Assembly: GCF_026342405.1 (NCBI RefSeq)
Contig: NZ_JAPEMU010000001.1
Location: 5,456,001 to 5,520,000, forward strand
DNA: 64,000 bases
Source: Kitasatospora sp. NBC_00240
Lineage (GTDB): Bacteria; Actinomycetota; Actinomycetes; Streptomycetales; Streptomycetaceae
Direction: 5' to 3'
Under the pieces are notes generated by a model. The model was not told the origin of the DNA. It worked only from the letters and a program-made list of their open reading frames with translations, and ran no database searches. Below, one piece after another: positions 8,253 to 18,261 of this stretch. Each line of letters opens with the position of its first letter. The stretch's first letter is position 1. The translations under genes were made by a program, and so were the position numbers.

Positions 8253-9035
8253 CTACTCGGGGGAGACCGGCGTACTCCGGGGCGCCACCGGGTTCAGGCC
8301 GGCGCCGGAGGCCAGCTCCTTGGCCGCCTCCGTGAGGTCCTTGGCGGTGTCGATCGCCCGCCAGTACACGCCCTGCGGCAGCTGGTAGCCGGCCAGCCGC
8401 TTGCCACGCGCCAGCTGCGGGAAGGTGGTGCGCTCGTGGTCGCCGACATCGGGCAGCAGCGCCGCGAACTCGGGGCTGAAGACGTACAGGCCCGCGTTGA
8501 TGAGGAACGGCGAGGGCGGCGCCTCGATGAAGTCGAGCACGTTGCCGAACTGGTCGGTCTCCACCGCGCCCCACGGGATCCGCGGCCGGGCCAGGGCGAG
8601 GGTCGCGACGGCGTCCCGCTCGTGGTGGAAGGAGGCCATGTCGCGCAGGCTGAAGCGGGTCCAGATGTCGCCGTTGGTGGCGTACCAGGGCTCGTCCGGG
8701 CGGGGGAGGGCCCGGGCCGCGTACTTGAGCCCGCCGCCGCGTCCGAGCGGCTCGCTCTCGACCACGGTGCTGACGTTCAGCGGCAGGTCGGCCTTGTCGA
8801 GCCACTCCTGCAGCACCTCGGCCAGATGGCCGCACGAGATCACCACGTCGGTGACGCCCTCCGCCGCCAGCCAGGCCAGCTGGTGGCCGACGATCGGCGT
8901 TCCGGTACCGGGGATCTCCACCAGCGGCTTGGGACGGTCGTCGGTGTACGGGCGCAGCCGGGAGCCCTGACCGCCGGCCAGGATCACCGCCTGGGTGACG
9001 ACGGGAGCTACGAAGGAAGCTGAGTCAGCGGTCAT
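8253..9035 (-). CDS. Sugar-1-phosphate nucleotidyltransferase (NTP_transferase family)
   Basis: This 260-aa protein has the nucleotide-binding loop VILAGGQGSRLRPYTDDRPK followed by PLVEIPGTGTPIV, as in GlmU/RfbA/ManC-type enzymes. It is predicted to join an NTP to a sugar 1-phosphate; the sugar is not identifiable. The C-terminal TFPQLARGKRLAGYQLPQGVY (two adjoining motifs) and WRAIDTAKDL match mannose-1-phosphate guanylyltransferase-like proteins, without a left-handed beta-helix domain. ATG 9035 is preferred to upstream alternatives because TATTGT lies exactly 7 nt before it, a leaderless arrangement; there is no ribosome site. Confidence 0.88.
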   Translation of the reverse strand: MTADSASFVAPVVTQAVILAGGQGSRLRPYTDDRPKPLVEIPGTGTPIVGHQLAWLAAEGVTDVVISCGHLAEVLQEWLDKADLPLNVSTVVESEPLGRGGGLKYAARALPRPDEPWYATNGDIWTRFSLRDMASFHHERDAVATLALARPRIPWGAVETDQFGNVLDFIEAPPSPFLINAGLYVFSPEFAALLPDVGDHERTTFPQLARGKRLAGYQLPQGVYWRAIDTAKDLTEAAKELASGAGLNPVAPRSTPVSPE

Positions 9036-9048
9036 GCCGAGAACAATA
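9036..9048 (-). promoter_or_regulatory. -10 element of a leaderless promoter
   Basis: On the minus strand TATTGT is followed by the 7 nt TCTCGGC and then the ATG of the nucleotidyltransferase gene. This decides the start at 9035. Confidence 0.55.
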
Positions 9049-9180
9049 GGGCCGGGCCCGGCGGGGCCGGTACGAGCACCCCGGCACCGGGTCCGCATCG
9101 GCCCGGGCCGTCCGCGGTCGGGTTCCACCGCGGCCGCCGGGCGGGTCCGCGGTGTCGCCCGGCCGTTCGTCCGGCGTTCG

Positions 9181-9627
9181 TCAGCCGGCCGTGGCCCCCG
9201 AGGCGAAGGAGCCGTCGCAGACCGGGCGGGCGAAGGAGCGGGCCCGCTGCACGTCGCCCTGGTACTTGCGCACCGCGGCCTTGCCCAGGTCGGCGGCGAG
9301 CGTGCTGCAGTACGGGGTGAGGGCGGGCTTCTCGCGCATCGTCCGCTCCAGCAGGTCCAGCGCGGTGCCCGGGTTGTTGGCGCGCAGCTCGTCGAGCAGG
9401 TCGGTGCGCAGGGCGTCCTGCGGGGCGAGGCCCTGGGCGTTGGTCTGGCCGGTCGGGGCGCGCCCGATGCCGGCCCCGTCGTTGCTGGACGCCGCGACGA
9501 CCTGCTGGTCGAGCGAGGTCGGTGGGGCCCAGGGCACCCGGGTCACGGCGAGGGTGCCGGTGGTCACCAGGATCACGGGCAGAGTGAGGGCTACGGTCTG
9601 GCCGATGCGGCGCACAAGCTGATTCAC
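9181..9627 (-). CDS. Small exported or membrane-anchored protein of unknown function
   Basis: The protein has 148 aa. An N-terminal hydrophobic helix (TVALTLPVILVTTGTLAVT, residues about 11-29) serves as a signal or anchor. The rest is hydrophilic, with two cysteines (PYCSTL and PVCDGSF) that could form a disulfide outside the cell. TACGCT lies 7 nt before the GTG start and no ribosome site is visible, so the mRNA is probably leaderless. It lies between the nucleotidyltransferase gene and msiK on the same strand. I do not recognise a family. Confidence 0.75.
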   Translation of the reverse strand: MNQLVRRIGQTVALTLPVILVTTGTLAVTRVPWAPPTSLDQQVVAASSNDGAGIGRAPTGQTNAQGLAPQDALRTDLLDELRANNPGTALDLLERTMREKPALTPYCSTLAADLGKAAVRKYQGDVQRARSFARPVCDGSFASGATAG

Positions 9628-9789
9628 GCTCAGGAGCGTAGCGCTGGGTATGCCCGGTATCGCATTCCGTTACCCCAACGAGTGATCCGTGTCCCGATTC
9701 GTCCCGTCACCGTGTTGACGAGGCCGGCGCGGGCGGCCCGCCGGGCGCGCCGCGGCGCCGAGCGGGCCGGGGACGGTCCGGGCGCGACC

Positions 9790-9821
9790 GAGCCCTGCCG
9801 GACCGCCGTCCGACAGGGCTC
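9790..9821 (-). terminator. Hairpin downstream of msiK
   Basis: A 14-bp stem (9790-9803 with 9808-9821) with one mismatch and a 4-nt loop lies about 45 nt after the msiK stop in the direction of transcription. Confidence 0.65.
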
Positions 9822-9866
9822 ACCCGCATGTCAGTTCTGGTACCGCGGGGCCGGGGCCCCGGAGCG

Positions 9867-10958
<1,092 letters not shown>

Positions 10959-11241
10959 GGCTGTGTTCTCCTTCACCGGCAGGAACGTGCCGGACGATCC
11001 GAGTAAAGGTGGATGTCTGCTCCGCCGGCCCCGGTGGTCTGAACCACTCCGTGAACCAGCTCCCCGCGACGCTACCTCCCGCTCCGCCCCTTGTCAGCCC
11101 CCTCCCGCCCCCGATTTCCGCATCGGTTCGGTCACGCCCCCACCCCGCCCGGGCGGCGTCGGCGATATGCAGACAACGCGCCACCCCGTCCCGGTAGACT
11201 GCCACCCGGTGCCGCCGTGGTCCGCCGCGGACGGTCACCGT

Positions 11242-11315
11242 GCCTCCTTAGCTCAGCTGGCCAGAGCACCGCTCTTGTAAAGCGAAGGTCGTCGGTTCGA
11301 ATCCGACAGGGGGCT
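11242..11315 (+). tRNA. tRNA-Thr (anticodon TGT)
   Basis: A 74-nt cloverleaf is visible. The acceptor arm is GCCTCCT with AGGGGGC, the D arm GCTC/GAGC, the anticodon loop CTTGTAA with anticodon TGT at its centre, and the T arm GTCGG-TTCGAAT-CCGAC. The anticodon stem has four good pairs and one mismatch. The 3' CCA is not encoded. TAGACT at 11195-11200 is a possible -10 element. TGT reads ACA and other Thr codons. Confidence 0.95.
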
Positions 11316-11717
11316 CCGGATCGTGTGCGGGCCAGCAGCCTGCGAACGCGTGGAAAGCCCCGAGCCGCGAGCGGCCCGGGGCTTTCCACGTCGTGCAGTC
11401 GAGCAGGTCAGGTCGGGTGGGCCGGTTCTGGCTCCGAGACTCAGCCGGTGGTCCGCGAGCTCCGAAGGTGTCCGCGCGGCTCGCCCGCACCACCTGCGAG
11501 GAGTCTCCGGGTCGCACGGCCGGGGGCCGGCCGTCTTCGTCGAGTTCCGCAACCGTGGAGACTCGACCAATGCGGGCGCCGGTCTGTACCTCTCTGCCGA
11601 CCGGTCCTCCCCGGGGCGGCCGGCACGCAGGGACGTCACCTTGTGCCCTGGTCGCTTCGGTTGTCCGAGGCTCCTGACAAGATCCAATTTCGACATCAGA
11701 TCACGCAGGAGGATTCC
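11316..11717 (+). other. Region between tRNA-Thr and the secreted repeat protein
   Basis: This 402-bp stretch contains a terminator-like hairpin (separate entry) and no gene I can support. Short open frames on both strands lack ribosome sites and protein-like composition. I saw no second copy of the tRNA 3' end in the window, so there is no evidence for an integrated element. Confidence 0.5.
11349..11390. terminator. Hairpin downstream of tRNA-Thr
   Basis: A perfect 14-bp stem (11349-11362 with 11377-11390) with further pairing inside the loop lies 33 nt after the tRNA. A T-run lies within the 3' arm. Confidence 0.7.
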
Positions 11718-13208
11718 GTGCGCGGAGCGCGCGTCATAACCGGTGCTGCCCTCGTCCTGTCCGTCACCGGCGGGCTGCCGCTGGCGTCTCCGGCCTTTGC
11801 CGACACCTCGATTCAGCCGAACCTCTCGGTAACCCTGATCCAGCCTGGCTACGAGGTCCCTGACCGACCGCTACGGGTCAGCGCCAGCACCTGGGGCGAC
11901 GTGGAGAGCACGTACCCGGTCGTCACCAACACCATCGACTTCGGTGATGGAACGGTGACCGTTGTAGCGGCGAACTCGACTTCCTACCCGCACGACTACG
12001 CGGCGCCTGGCACCTACACCGTGACGCACGTGATCACGGATGACCACGGTCGGACAGGCACCACCTCACGGGACATCAGCGTCGGCAGCGGCTACATCCC
12101 GCTCTACTACCCCACGCGGTTCCTCGACACCCGAATCGGTTTCGGCGCCCCGACCAGGGCGGTCGGTCCCGAAGGCGTGCTCAAGCTGCAGGTGACCGGA
12201 GTCTCCGGGGTGCCGACCGACCGCAAGGTGACCGCTGTCCTGCTCAACCTGACTGCCACGAATGCCACCGATGCGACCCACCTCACGGCGTTCCCCGGCG
12301 GGGCCGTGCCGACCGTGTCGAACGTGAATGTGACCCCGGGCCACGACGTCGCCAACGCCGTGCTCGTGCCGGTCGCCCCGGACGGCACGATCTCCCTCTT
12401 CAACCATGCCGGAAGCGTCGACCTCGTCGTTGACATCCTGGGTTACTTCACTCCCGAGCCCCGGAGCTGGGCGCTGCGGCTGGGCACCGCGCAGAACATC
12501 GTCCGTGCCCTCGACACCCGTAACGGCACTGGTGGCCTCGCCCGGAAGATAGGGCCGAACGAGGCCATCACGGTACCGGTCCGCGGCCCCGGGATGCTCC
12601 CCGAGGAGGCCGCGATCGCGGTCGTCAATCTGACCGCGACCGAAGGTACCGAGAGCAGCTTCGTCACAGCCACCCCGAACATGTCGCCCCCGCACACCTC
12701 CAATCTCAACTTCGCCGCCGGGCAGACCGTCGCGAACCAGGTCACCGCCCCCATCAACCCCGACGGCACGATCACGCTCTACAACCACGTGGGGAACGTT
12801 CACCTCATCGCCGACATCCAGGGCTACTACTCCAGTTCGTTGCAGGACGCCTCCGGCAAGGCAGTTCTGACCACCGGACCGACCCGCCTGGTGGACACCC
12901 GAATCGCCGGCCAGGCGCTGGGAGCGGGCGGCAGGCTGAAGGTCAAGGTCCGGGGTACGACCGGAGTACCTGATGGCGTTTCGGCTGTCCTGGTGAATCT
13001 GACGGCGACCAACCCGACGCAGGTCAGCTGGCTCAAGGTCTTCACACCTGGCAGGTCGTGGACCGACGCCTCCAACCTCAACGTCACCCCCGGCGCCACC
13101 GTGCCCGACTCCGCCCTGGTGCCGGTGGACTCCGACGGCTACATCGAGGTGTACAACAACGCCGGCTCGACCGACGTGATCGTCGATCTCCAGGGATTCA
13201 TCGTCTGA
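11718..13208 (+). CDS. Secreted protein with a PKD domain and three beta-rich LDTR repeats
   Basis: GTG 11718 follows a GGAGG site. The 496-aa product has a signal peptide (cleavage after about Ala28, SPAFA-DT), a PKD-like domain at about 45-125 (IDFGDGTVTVV, APGTYTVTHV) and three homologous repeats of about 120 aa. The repeats start at TRFLDTRIGFG, RALDTRNGTGG and TRLVDTRIAGQ, and each ends in a GTITLYNH/VDLVVDILGYF-like strand pair. No catalytic residues are seen. Such repeats usually accompany secreted hydrolases or surface adhesins; this one stands alone. Base use is less extreme than in neighbouring genes. An extracellular binding or matrix role is inferred. Confidence 0.85.
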   Translation: MRGARVITGAALVLSVTGGLPLASPAFADTSIQPNLSVTLIQPGYEVPDRPLRVSASTWGDVESTYPVVTNTIDFGDGTVTVVAANSTSYPHDYAAPGTYTVTHVITDDHGRTGTTSRDISVGSGYIPLYYPTRFLDTRIGFGAPTRAVGPEGVLKLQVTGVSGVPTDRKVTAVLLNLTATNATDATHLTAFPGGAVPTVSNVNVTPGHDVANAVLVPVAPDGTISLFNHAGSVDLVVDILGYFTPEPRSWALRLGTAQNIVRALDTRNGTGGLARKIGPNEAITVPVRGPGMLPEEAAIAVVNLTATEGTESSFVTATPNMSPPHTSNLNFAAGQTVANQVTAPINPDGTITLYNHVGNVHLIADIQGYYSSSLQDASGKAVLTTGPTRLVDTRIAGQALGAGGRLKVKVRGTTGVPDGVSAVLVNLTATNPTQVSWLKVFTPGRSWTDASNLNVTPGATVPDSALVPVDSDGYIEVYNNAGSTDVIVDLQGFIV

Positions 13209-13292
13209 CCGCCCGTCGCCGGTCGCCGGTCGCCCGATTCCGAGGGCGAGTGGCCGGGACGGCGCGAATCGGCCGGTGGCCGGCCGGCGGAA

Positions 13293-13331
13293 CCTGCCGT
13301 GTGACGCCGAGCGCAGGCGTCACACGGCAGG
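13293..13331. terminator. Convergent terminator
   Basis: A perfect 16-bp stem (13293-13308 with 13316-13331) with a 7-nt loop lies between two convergent genes. Confidence 0.8.
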
Positions 13332-13430
13332 AAGGCCCGCGACCGCGCCACGATCCGCAGCTGGCAAGCCTCGGACCCTGTACCGGCGCCGCCCGCGTAC
13401 GCGGACCGGATGTGGTCCCGGGCCCGGCGG

Positions 13431-15149
13431 TCAGCCCCGGCCGAGGACGGCGTAGTCGTTGCCGAGGTCCGCCAGCAGCTCGTCCAGCTTGGCGCGGTCG
13501 ACCGACGACATCAGGAAGACGTGCACGTAGCTGCGCCGGGTGCGTTCGTCGCCGGGGACGAGCAGGACGTCCTGGGAGGACAGGGACCACTTGGCGACCA
13601 GTTCGGGGCTGGGCTTGCGGAACCGTACGGTGATCGCGCCCGGGGTGCGGGCGGGCCACAGCTCGATGTCCTTCTCCAGCTCCAGGAGGCGCAGTTGCTG
13701 CTCCAGGTAGGCGGCCAGCTCCTGGGCCCGGCGGATCCGGTCCACCTGGTCCCGGTAGGAGTGCCGGGAGAGGTGGTCCCAGAGGATGAGCGGCGAGAAG
13801 CCGTTGCGGGAGCCGGCGAAGGTGGTGTCGGGTGCGCCGATGTACTCCGGCTGGGACGGCGGTGAGATCTGGTACTTGACCTTCGTCATGTAGATCCCGC
13901 ACGGCCACGGCGCGCCGGGCCACTTGTGGCCGCTCATGGCGATCGAGGAGACCATGTCCACGTCGCCGAACTCACGGGTGGGCAGCGTGACGCCGAAGTC
14001 GAACTCGGGGAGCGTGGTGTCGGGGGCCCAGTCGAACCCGGCCGGGTCGGCGGCGGCCATCCGCAGGAAGGGCGCGTAGCCCGCGCCGAGGGCGCCGTCG
14101 ACGTGGATCCAGAAGCGCCGGCGCAGGTCGGTCAGCGGCTCACCGGTGCTCGGGTCCTTGCCGTACGCCACTTCGCTGCGGATCAGGCCGTGCTTCTCGA
14201 AGATCGGCAGCAGGCGCTCGCAGACCTCCCGGACGTCGTCGTGGGCGCCCTTGAAGGTGCTGCCCAGGTTGAGGCTGACGAAGATCGGGTGCCCCTTGGC
14301 GGCGAAGAACTCGACCAGCACCGCCAGGGCGTCGATGTCTATCTCGCCGGTGCCGTCCCAGGTGTGGCCCGAGGGGCCCTTGCGGGAGGGCACCTCGGCG
14401 GGCCAGGCCGGGGACTGCGCCGCGGTGGGCGCGGCCAGCGGGCACTCGTCCGGGTACTGCTCCGTGCCGACCGCGTGGAAGGTCTCGACACCGAGCACGT
14501 GGACGGCCTTGGCGAACGAGTAGTGGGTGTCCTCGGAGTAGAAGGCCACCGGGCGGTGGGCGTTGGGGTTGCCCGGTTCGGCCGCAGCCCGCAGGTACCG
14601 GGGGGTGCCGTCGGGCGTGGCGGCCGGCGGCTGGATCAACGCCTTGCCGCTCAGGTAGTCCCGGGCGTTCCAGAGCGCGTACATGTTGCCCTCGGTCGAG
14701 CCCATGGACAGCACGTAGCCCCAGTACGACTCGGGGTCGGCCGCGTCGTACGGTCCCTTGGCGTGCCACAGGGCGGCGTAGTAGTCGAGGACGGCGCGTT
14801 CGACGACCTTGGTGTTGGGCTTGTAGCCGCCGCTCTGGAACGGGTCGCCGAGGTTGTTGATGTTGTGGTGCATGAACCGGCCGAGGTCGAAGGCGCTGCC
14901 GCCCATCTCCTGGGTGGCCTGGTAACCGAGCAGGTAGCGGCGCTTGCTCGTCAGGTACGCGTCCATGGTGTCGAGGGCGCGCAGGCGCTGCCCGTCGTCC
15001 AGTCCGCCGGCGGGGAGCTCGAAGTCGCGGACGTCGGGTTCCTGGGCGGGGCTCCGGAGCCCGGCGGCGTCCAGGGGGGCCGTGCGGGCCTCGGGCAGCG
15101 CGGGCTCGTCGCGGCCCGCGGGCACGGTCAGGGTGTCGGTTCGGCTCAT
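13431..15149 (-). CDS. Pyridoxal-phosphate-dependent decarboxylase, group II (Glu/His decarboxylase-like)
   Basis: This 572-aa fold-type I PLP enzyme carries the cofactor lysine in MSGHKWPGAPWPCG, with the upstream motifs IHVDGALGAGY and MGSTEGNMYALWNARDYL. It should decarboxylate an amino acid in the cytosol. Its length and the PCGIYMTK context resemble large histidine- or glutamate-decarboxylase-like proteins of actinomycetes, but the substrate cannot be assigned. ATG 15149 has a GGGAG site about 11 nt upstream. It is divergent from an Lrp/AsnC regulator that may sense the substrate or product amino acid and control it. Confidence 0.85.
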   Translation of the reverse strand: MSRTDTLTVPAGRDEPALPEARTAPLDAAGLRSPAQEPDVRDFELPAGGLDDGQRLRALDTMDAYLTSKRRYLLGYQATQEMGGSAFDLGRFMHHNINNLGDPFQSGGYKPNTKVVERAVLDYYAALWHAKGPYDAADPESYWGYVLSMGSTEGNMYALWNARDYLSGKALIQPPAATPDGTPRYLRAAAEPGNPNAHRPVAFYSEDTHYSFAKAVHVLGVETFHAVGTEQYPDECPLAAPTAAQSPAWPAEVPSRKGPSGHTWDGTGEIDIDALAVLVEFFAAKGHPIFVSLNLGSTFKGAHDDVREVCERLLPIFEKHGLIRSEVAYGKDPSTGEPLTDLRRRFWIHVDGALGAGYAPFLRMAAADPAGFDWAPDTTLPEFDFGVTLPTREFGDVDMVSSIAMSGHKWPGAPWPCGIYMTKVKYQISPPSQPEYIGAPDTTFAGSRNGFSPLILWDHLSRHSYRDQVDRIRRAQELAAYLEQQLRLLELEKDIELWPARTPGAITVRFRKPSPELVAKWSLSSQDVLLVPGDERTRRSYVHVFLMSSVDRAKLDELLADLGNDYAVLGRG

Positions 15150-15284
15150 GGTGCGGCGCTCCCGGTTCGGCTGGGTCGGAGGACCTCGCCGGGGAGGCCG
15201 GTGGGCCGGCGGTGACCGATCCGCTCGGGAGTCAGGATGGAACCTGTGGCACCTGGGAGGGAAGCAATCCGAAGAACATTCGAA

Positions 15285-15311
15285 ATGATGGCGAAATCTC
15301 TTGCGAATCAT
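15285..15311. promoter_or_regulatory. Imperfect palindrome in the decarboxylase-Lrp intergenic region
   Basis: ATGAT (15285-15289) and ATCAT (15307-15311) flank a partly symmetrical AT-rich core with GCGAA repeats. Lrp proteins bind AT-rich degenerate palindromes, so this is a candidate operator; it is inference only. Confidence 0.35.
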
Positions 15312-15337
15312 CGGTGCGGGCGGAGACCCTGGGCTTC

Positions 15338-15829
15338 GTGCCGAATAATCCTCACGCCCGGCAGGCGCCCCTCGACGACGTGGACCGGGCGATCCTGCGC
15401 ATCCTCGCCGACAATGCCCGCACGCCGAACAACGCGCTGGCGGACGCGGTGGGCATCGCCCCTTCGACCTGCCTGGCCCGGGTGCGCGCCCTGCGCGAGC
15501 GCGGGGTCATCCGCGCGTTCCGGGCCGAGATCGCCCCGGCCGCGATCGGGCTCCCGCTGCAGGCGATGATCTCGGTCCGGCTGCGGGCCCACACCCGGGA
15601 GCAGAACGAGAGCTTCCGCGACACCGCCCCGGACATGCCCGGTGTGGTGGCGGTCTTCCACATGGCCGGATCCGACGACTACCTGCTCCACGTCGCCCTC
15701 GCGCATCCCGACGCCCTGCGCGACTTCGTGGTGGACCACCTCACCACCCACCCGGCGGTGGCGCAGACCCGGACCAACCTGATCTTCGAGCAGATCGCCG
15801 GGCGCCGGCACCTCGTCCCGGGGCAGTGA
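15338..15829 (+). CDS. Lrp/AsnC family transcriptional regulator
   Basis: From GTG 15338 the protein is 163 aa, the usual size of the family. The N-terminal winged helix-turn-helix is at about 15-65 (LDDVDRAILRILADNAR, then NNALADAVGIAPSTCLARVR). The C-terminal RAM ligand-binding domain follows (VVAVFHMAGSDDYLLHVAL). GTG 15314 is an alternative start that adds 8 residues. Lrp proteins usually form octamers and respond to amino acids. The divergent PLP decarboxylase is the obvious target. Confidence 0.9.
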   Translation: MPNNPHARQAPLDDVDRAILRILADNARTPNNALADAVGIAPSTCLARVRALRERGVIRAFRAEIAPAAIGLPLQAMISVRLRAHTREQNESFRDTAPDMPGVVAVFHMAGSDDYLLHVALAHPDALRDFVVDHLTTHPAVAQTRTNLIFEQIAGRRHLVPGQ

Positions 15830-15862
15830 GCACGGGGACGTGACCCGTCACCGGTGAGCGTG

Positions 15863-15895
15863 GGACGCCCCGGGCCGCGACGGCCCGGGGCGTCC
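15863..15895. terminator. Convergent terminator after the Lrp gene
   Basis: A perfect 15-bp stem (15863-15877 with 15881-15895) with a 3-nt loop lies between two convergent genes. Confidence 0.8.
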
Positions 15896-15957
15896 TGGGT
15901 GCCGGTGCTGACGCCGGCGGGTTCGCCCGGTGGCGAAGACCGGGTCGGACGGCCGGG

Positions 15958-16389
15958 TCAGAAGGCCCGGTCGTCGTCCCGGTAGACGCACAGGGCCCAG
16001 ATCACGAACACGTCGAGCGCGATGACGATGATGTTCCACACGGGGTAGTAGGGGAGCCACATGAAGGCGCTGATCGCGCTCACCGAGGCGAGGACGATAC
16101 CTGCGATGCGGCCCCAGAGGGCGCCGCGCAGGACGCCGACGCCGGCCAGGACGACCAGGGCGCCGATGACGATGTGGACCCAGCCCCAGGAGGTCACGTC
16201 GAAGCGGAAGACGTAGTTGGGGGTGGTCACGATGAGGTCGTTGTCGATGACGGCGACGATCCCCTGGAAGATGTCGAGGATGCCGTTGACCAGCATCACG
16301 ACACCGGCGAACAGGGCGAGGCCGGTGACCCATCCGCTGTTCGACGAGGCGGCGGGGGCCCGGTAGGGCGGGGTGGGGTTGGTGGTCAT
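15958..16389 (-). CDS. Four-helix membrane protein (DUF7144-like)
   Basis: The 143-aa protein has a short hydrophilic N-terminus and four membrane helices, roughly residues 22-45 (VTGLALFAGVVMLVNGILDI), 62-85, 88-108 and 112-135. The ending VFVIWALCVYRDDD is typical of a common actinobacterial membrane family. No catalytic motif is seen. ATG 16389 has GAAAGGA upstream. It lies downstream of the SulP gene on the same strand, 47 nt away, so they may be co-transcribed. Confidence 0.8.
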   Translation of the reverse strand: MTTNPTPPYRAPAASSNSGWVTGLALFAGVVMLVNGILDIFQGIVAVIDNDLIVTTPNYVFRFDVTSWGWVHIVIGALVVLAGVGVLRGALWGRIAGIVLASVSAISAFMWLPYYPVWNIIVIALDVFVIWALCVYRDDDRAF

Positions 16390-16436
16390 GGTGGGTCCTT
16401 TCTCGGGGGGCCGGACGGCGGTTCGGGGGGAGGGGG

Positions 16437-18188
16437 TCAAGGAGGGCGGTCCGGGTCGCGGCCCTCGGCGATCCACCGCTCGCCCAGGTCGACGGCCTCC
16501 TGGAGGGAGGCGCCGAGCACGGGGGCAGCGGGGACGAGGCCGTCGTCACCGAGGCGTTCGATCAGGCCGGTGGCCCGGATCACGTGCTCGAAGGCCGGGG
16601 TGGCCCCGGCCAGCACGAGCCGGCCGCCCTGGCGCCCGAGTTCGTCCGACCGACTGCCGAGCCACTTGATCACCGCGGAGGACGGGACGTCCGGGATGCC
16701 GCGGACCAGCAGGACGAGTACGGCCCGGTCCGCACCGGTGGTGTCCGGCCAGTCGGCCTGGATGTGCGGCAGTTCGGCGAACAGGCTGACGCCGGTGTAT
16801 TCGAGGACGGTGACCTCGCCGGCCGGCAGTCGGGGCGGCGGGGCCGCCGTGCGCCAGTGGCCGTCGCCGGTCGGCAGGATCGCGCGCAGCCGGGCCTGCC
16901 GGGCCGCCTGGACGCAGTACAGCAGGAGGGACAGCACGGCGCCGACGATGATGGTCTGCTGCAGCGCCAGCTGGGTGGTGAGGACGAAGGTGAGCACCAT
17001 CGCCGCCGTCGACGTCCACGAGGTGCGCAGGACGAGCAGGATGTCGTGGCGCTTCCCCCAGATCAGCTCGCCGCCGACCACCAGGATCAGGCCGCCGATC
17101 ACCGGCATCGGAATCCGCTCGGCCGCCGGGGCGAGGGTCAGCACGATCAGGGCGAGCCAGACCCCGGAGAACACGCCGGACCAGCGGGTCCGGGCACCGG
17201 CCGCGACGGCGACCCCGGTGCGGGACAGCGAGCCGCCGGTCGGCAGGGCCTGGAACAGGCCGCCGGCCAGGTTGGCCAGGCCCTGGGCGGTGAAGTCCCG
17301 GTTCATGTCGGGCTTCGAGCCGTCCGGGTTGGGCACGGTCGGGGAGATGCCGGCGCCCTGAGCGAGGGCGACCAGGGCGATCGAAAGGGCGCCGCCCGCG
17401 AGGGAGGGGAGCGCCGACCAGTGCGGGGCGGTGAAGTGCGGCAGCGCGGAGGGGATGTCGGCGATGCTCCCGACCAGCTCGACATCGGTGCCGAGCAGCG
17501 CCACCGCGACACCCACCGTGACCATGGCGACCAGCAGCGCGACCGGTCGCAGCCGCGGTACGGCGTGGGCGAGCGCCCAGACACCGACGGTCACGGCCGC
17601 CACCGCGGTCGTGGCGAAGTCCCAGCTGCCGAGGTGCGTCAGCCAGTCGTAGAACCGCGCGATCCTGTTGTGGCCCTGCGGCTGGTAGCCGGTGGCGTCG
17701 TGGAGCACGCCGGTGATGATCTGGACGGCGATGCCGGTGGCGAAGCCCGTCATCACGGCGTTGGAGACGAAGCTCAGCACCACGCCGAAGCGCAGCAGGC
17801 CCATCAGCAGCATCACCACCCCGGCCATCACCGAGATCAGGGCGACGTTCCCGGGGTCGAGCGGGTCCAGCCCGGCCTCGTCCAGCACGCTCTGCGCGGT
17901 GAGCGCGATCGCGCTGGTCAGGGTGGTGACCATGAGGACGGTACGGGCCGTCAGCGAGCCGACGATCGCCGGGACGACGCCCGAGAAGAGCCCGGCCACC
18001 GGGTTGAAGCCGCCGATCGCCGCGTACGCCATGCCCTCGGGGATCGAGAACAGGCCGGTCACGAAACCCGATCCGACGTCGGCCGTGGTCGGCCTGTCGA
18101 ACCGCGGCCGGGGCGGTCCGGCGCCGGGGCGCGGCTTCGCGGCGTCCCGCCCGTTCACGGCGCCGCACCGTGGTGGCCGGCGGCGCAC
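16437..18188 (-). CDS. SulP family anion transporter with C-terminal STAS domain
   Basis: The protein has up to 583 aa and 10-12 predicted membrane helices from about residue 40 to 430. The SulP signature SIPEGMAYAAIGGFNPVAGL is followed by LFSGVVPAIVGSL. The cytoplasmic STAS domain (about 450-575) contains AVLVLLVRGIPDVPSSAVI and RLVLAGATP. Family members carry sulfate, bicarbonate or dicarboxylates; the ion is not predictable here. Start choice is uncertain: GTG 18188 and GTG 18158 are both possible and neither has a good ribosome site. Confidence 0.9.
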   Translation of the reverse strand: MRRRPPRCGAVNGRDAAKPRPGAGPPRPRFDRPTTADVGSGFVTGLFSIPEGMAYAAIGGFNPVAGLFSGVVPAIVGSLTARTVLMVTTLTSAIALTAQSVLDEAGLDPLDPGNVALISVMAGVVMLLMGLLRFGVVLSFVSNAVMTGFATGIAVQIITGVLHDATGYQPQGHNRIARFYDWLTHLGSWDFATTAVAAVTVGVWALAHAVPRLRPVALLVAMVTVGVAVALLGTDVELVGSIADIPSALPHFTAPHWSALPSLAGGALSIALVALAQGAGISPTVPNPDGSKPDMNRDFTAQGLANLAGGLFQALPTGGSLSRTGVAVAAGARTRWSGVFSGVWLALIVLTLAPAAERIPMPVIGGLILVVGGELIWGKRHDILLVLRTSWTSTAAMVLTFVLTTQLALQQTIIVGAVLSLLLYCVQAARQARLRAILPTGDGHWRTAAPPPRLPAGEVTVLEYTGVSLFAELPHIQADWPDTTGADRAVLVLLVRGIPDVPSSAVIKWLGSRSDELGRQGGRLVLAGATPAFEHVIRATGLIERLGDDGLVPAAPVLGASLQEAVDLGERWIAEGRDPDRPP

Positions 18189-18261
18189 CGGCCGTGGGGG
18201 TGTTCCGCGCGGAGGCCGGGACGGGCGGCCGGATGTCGGCCGGGCACGGTGCGCGGGGGCG

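Noticed and set aside
11242..11717. Integrated element at tRNA-Thr
   Set aside because: No integrase and no second copy of the tRNA 3' end were seen in the window.
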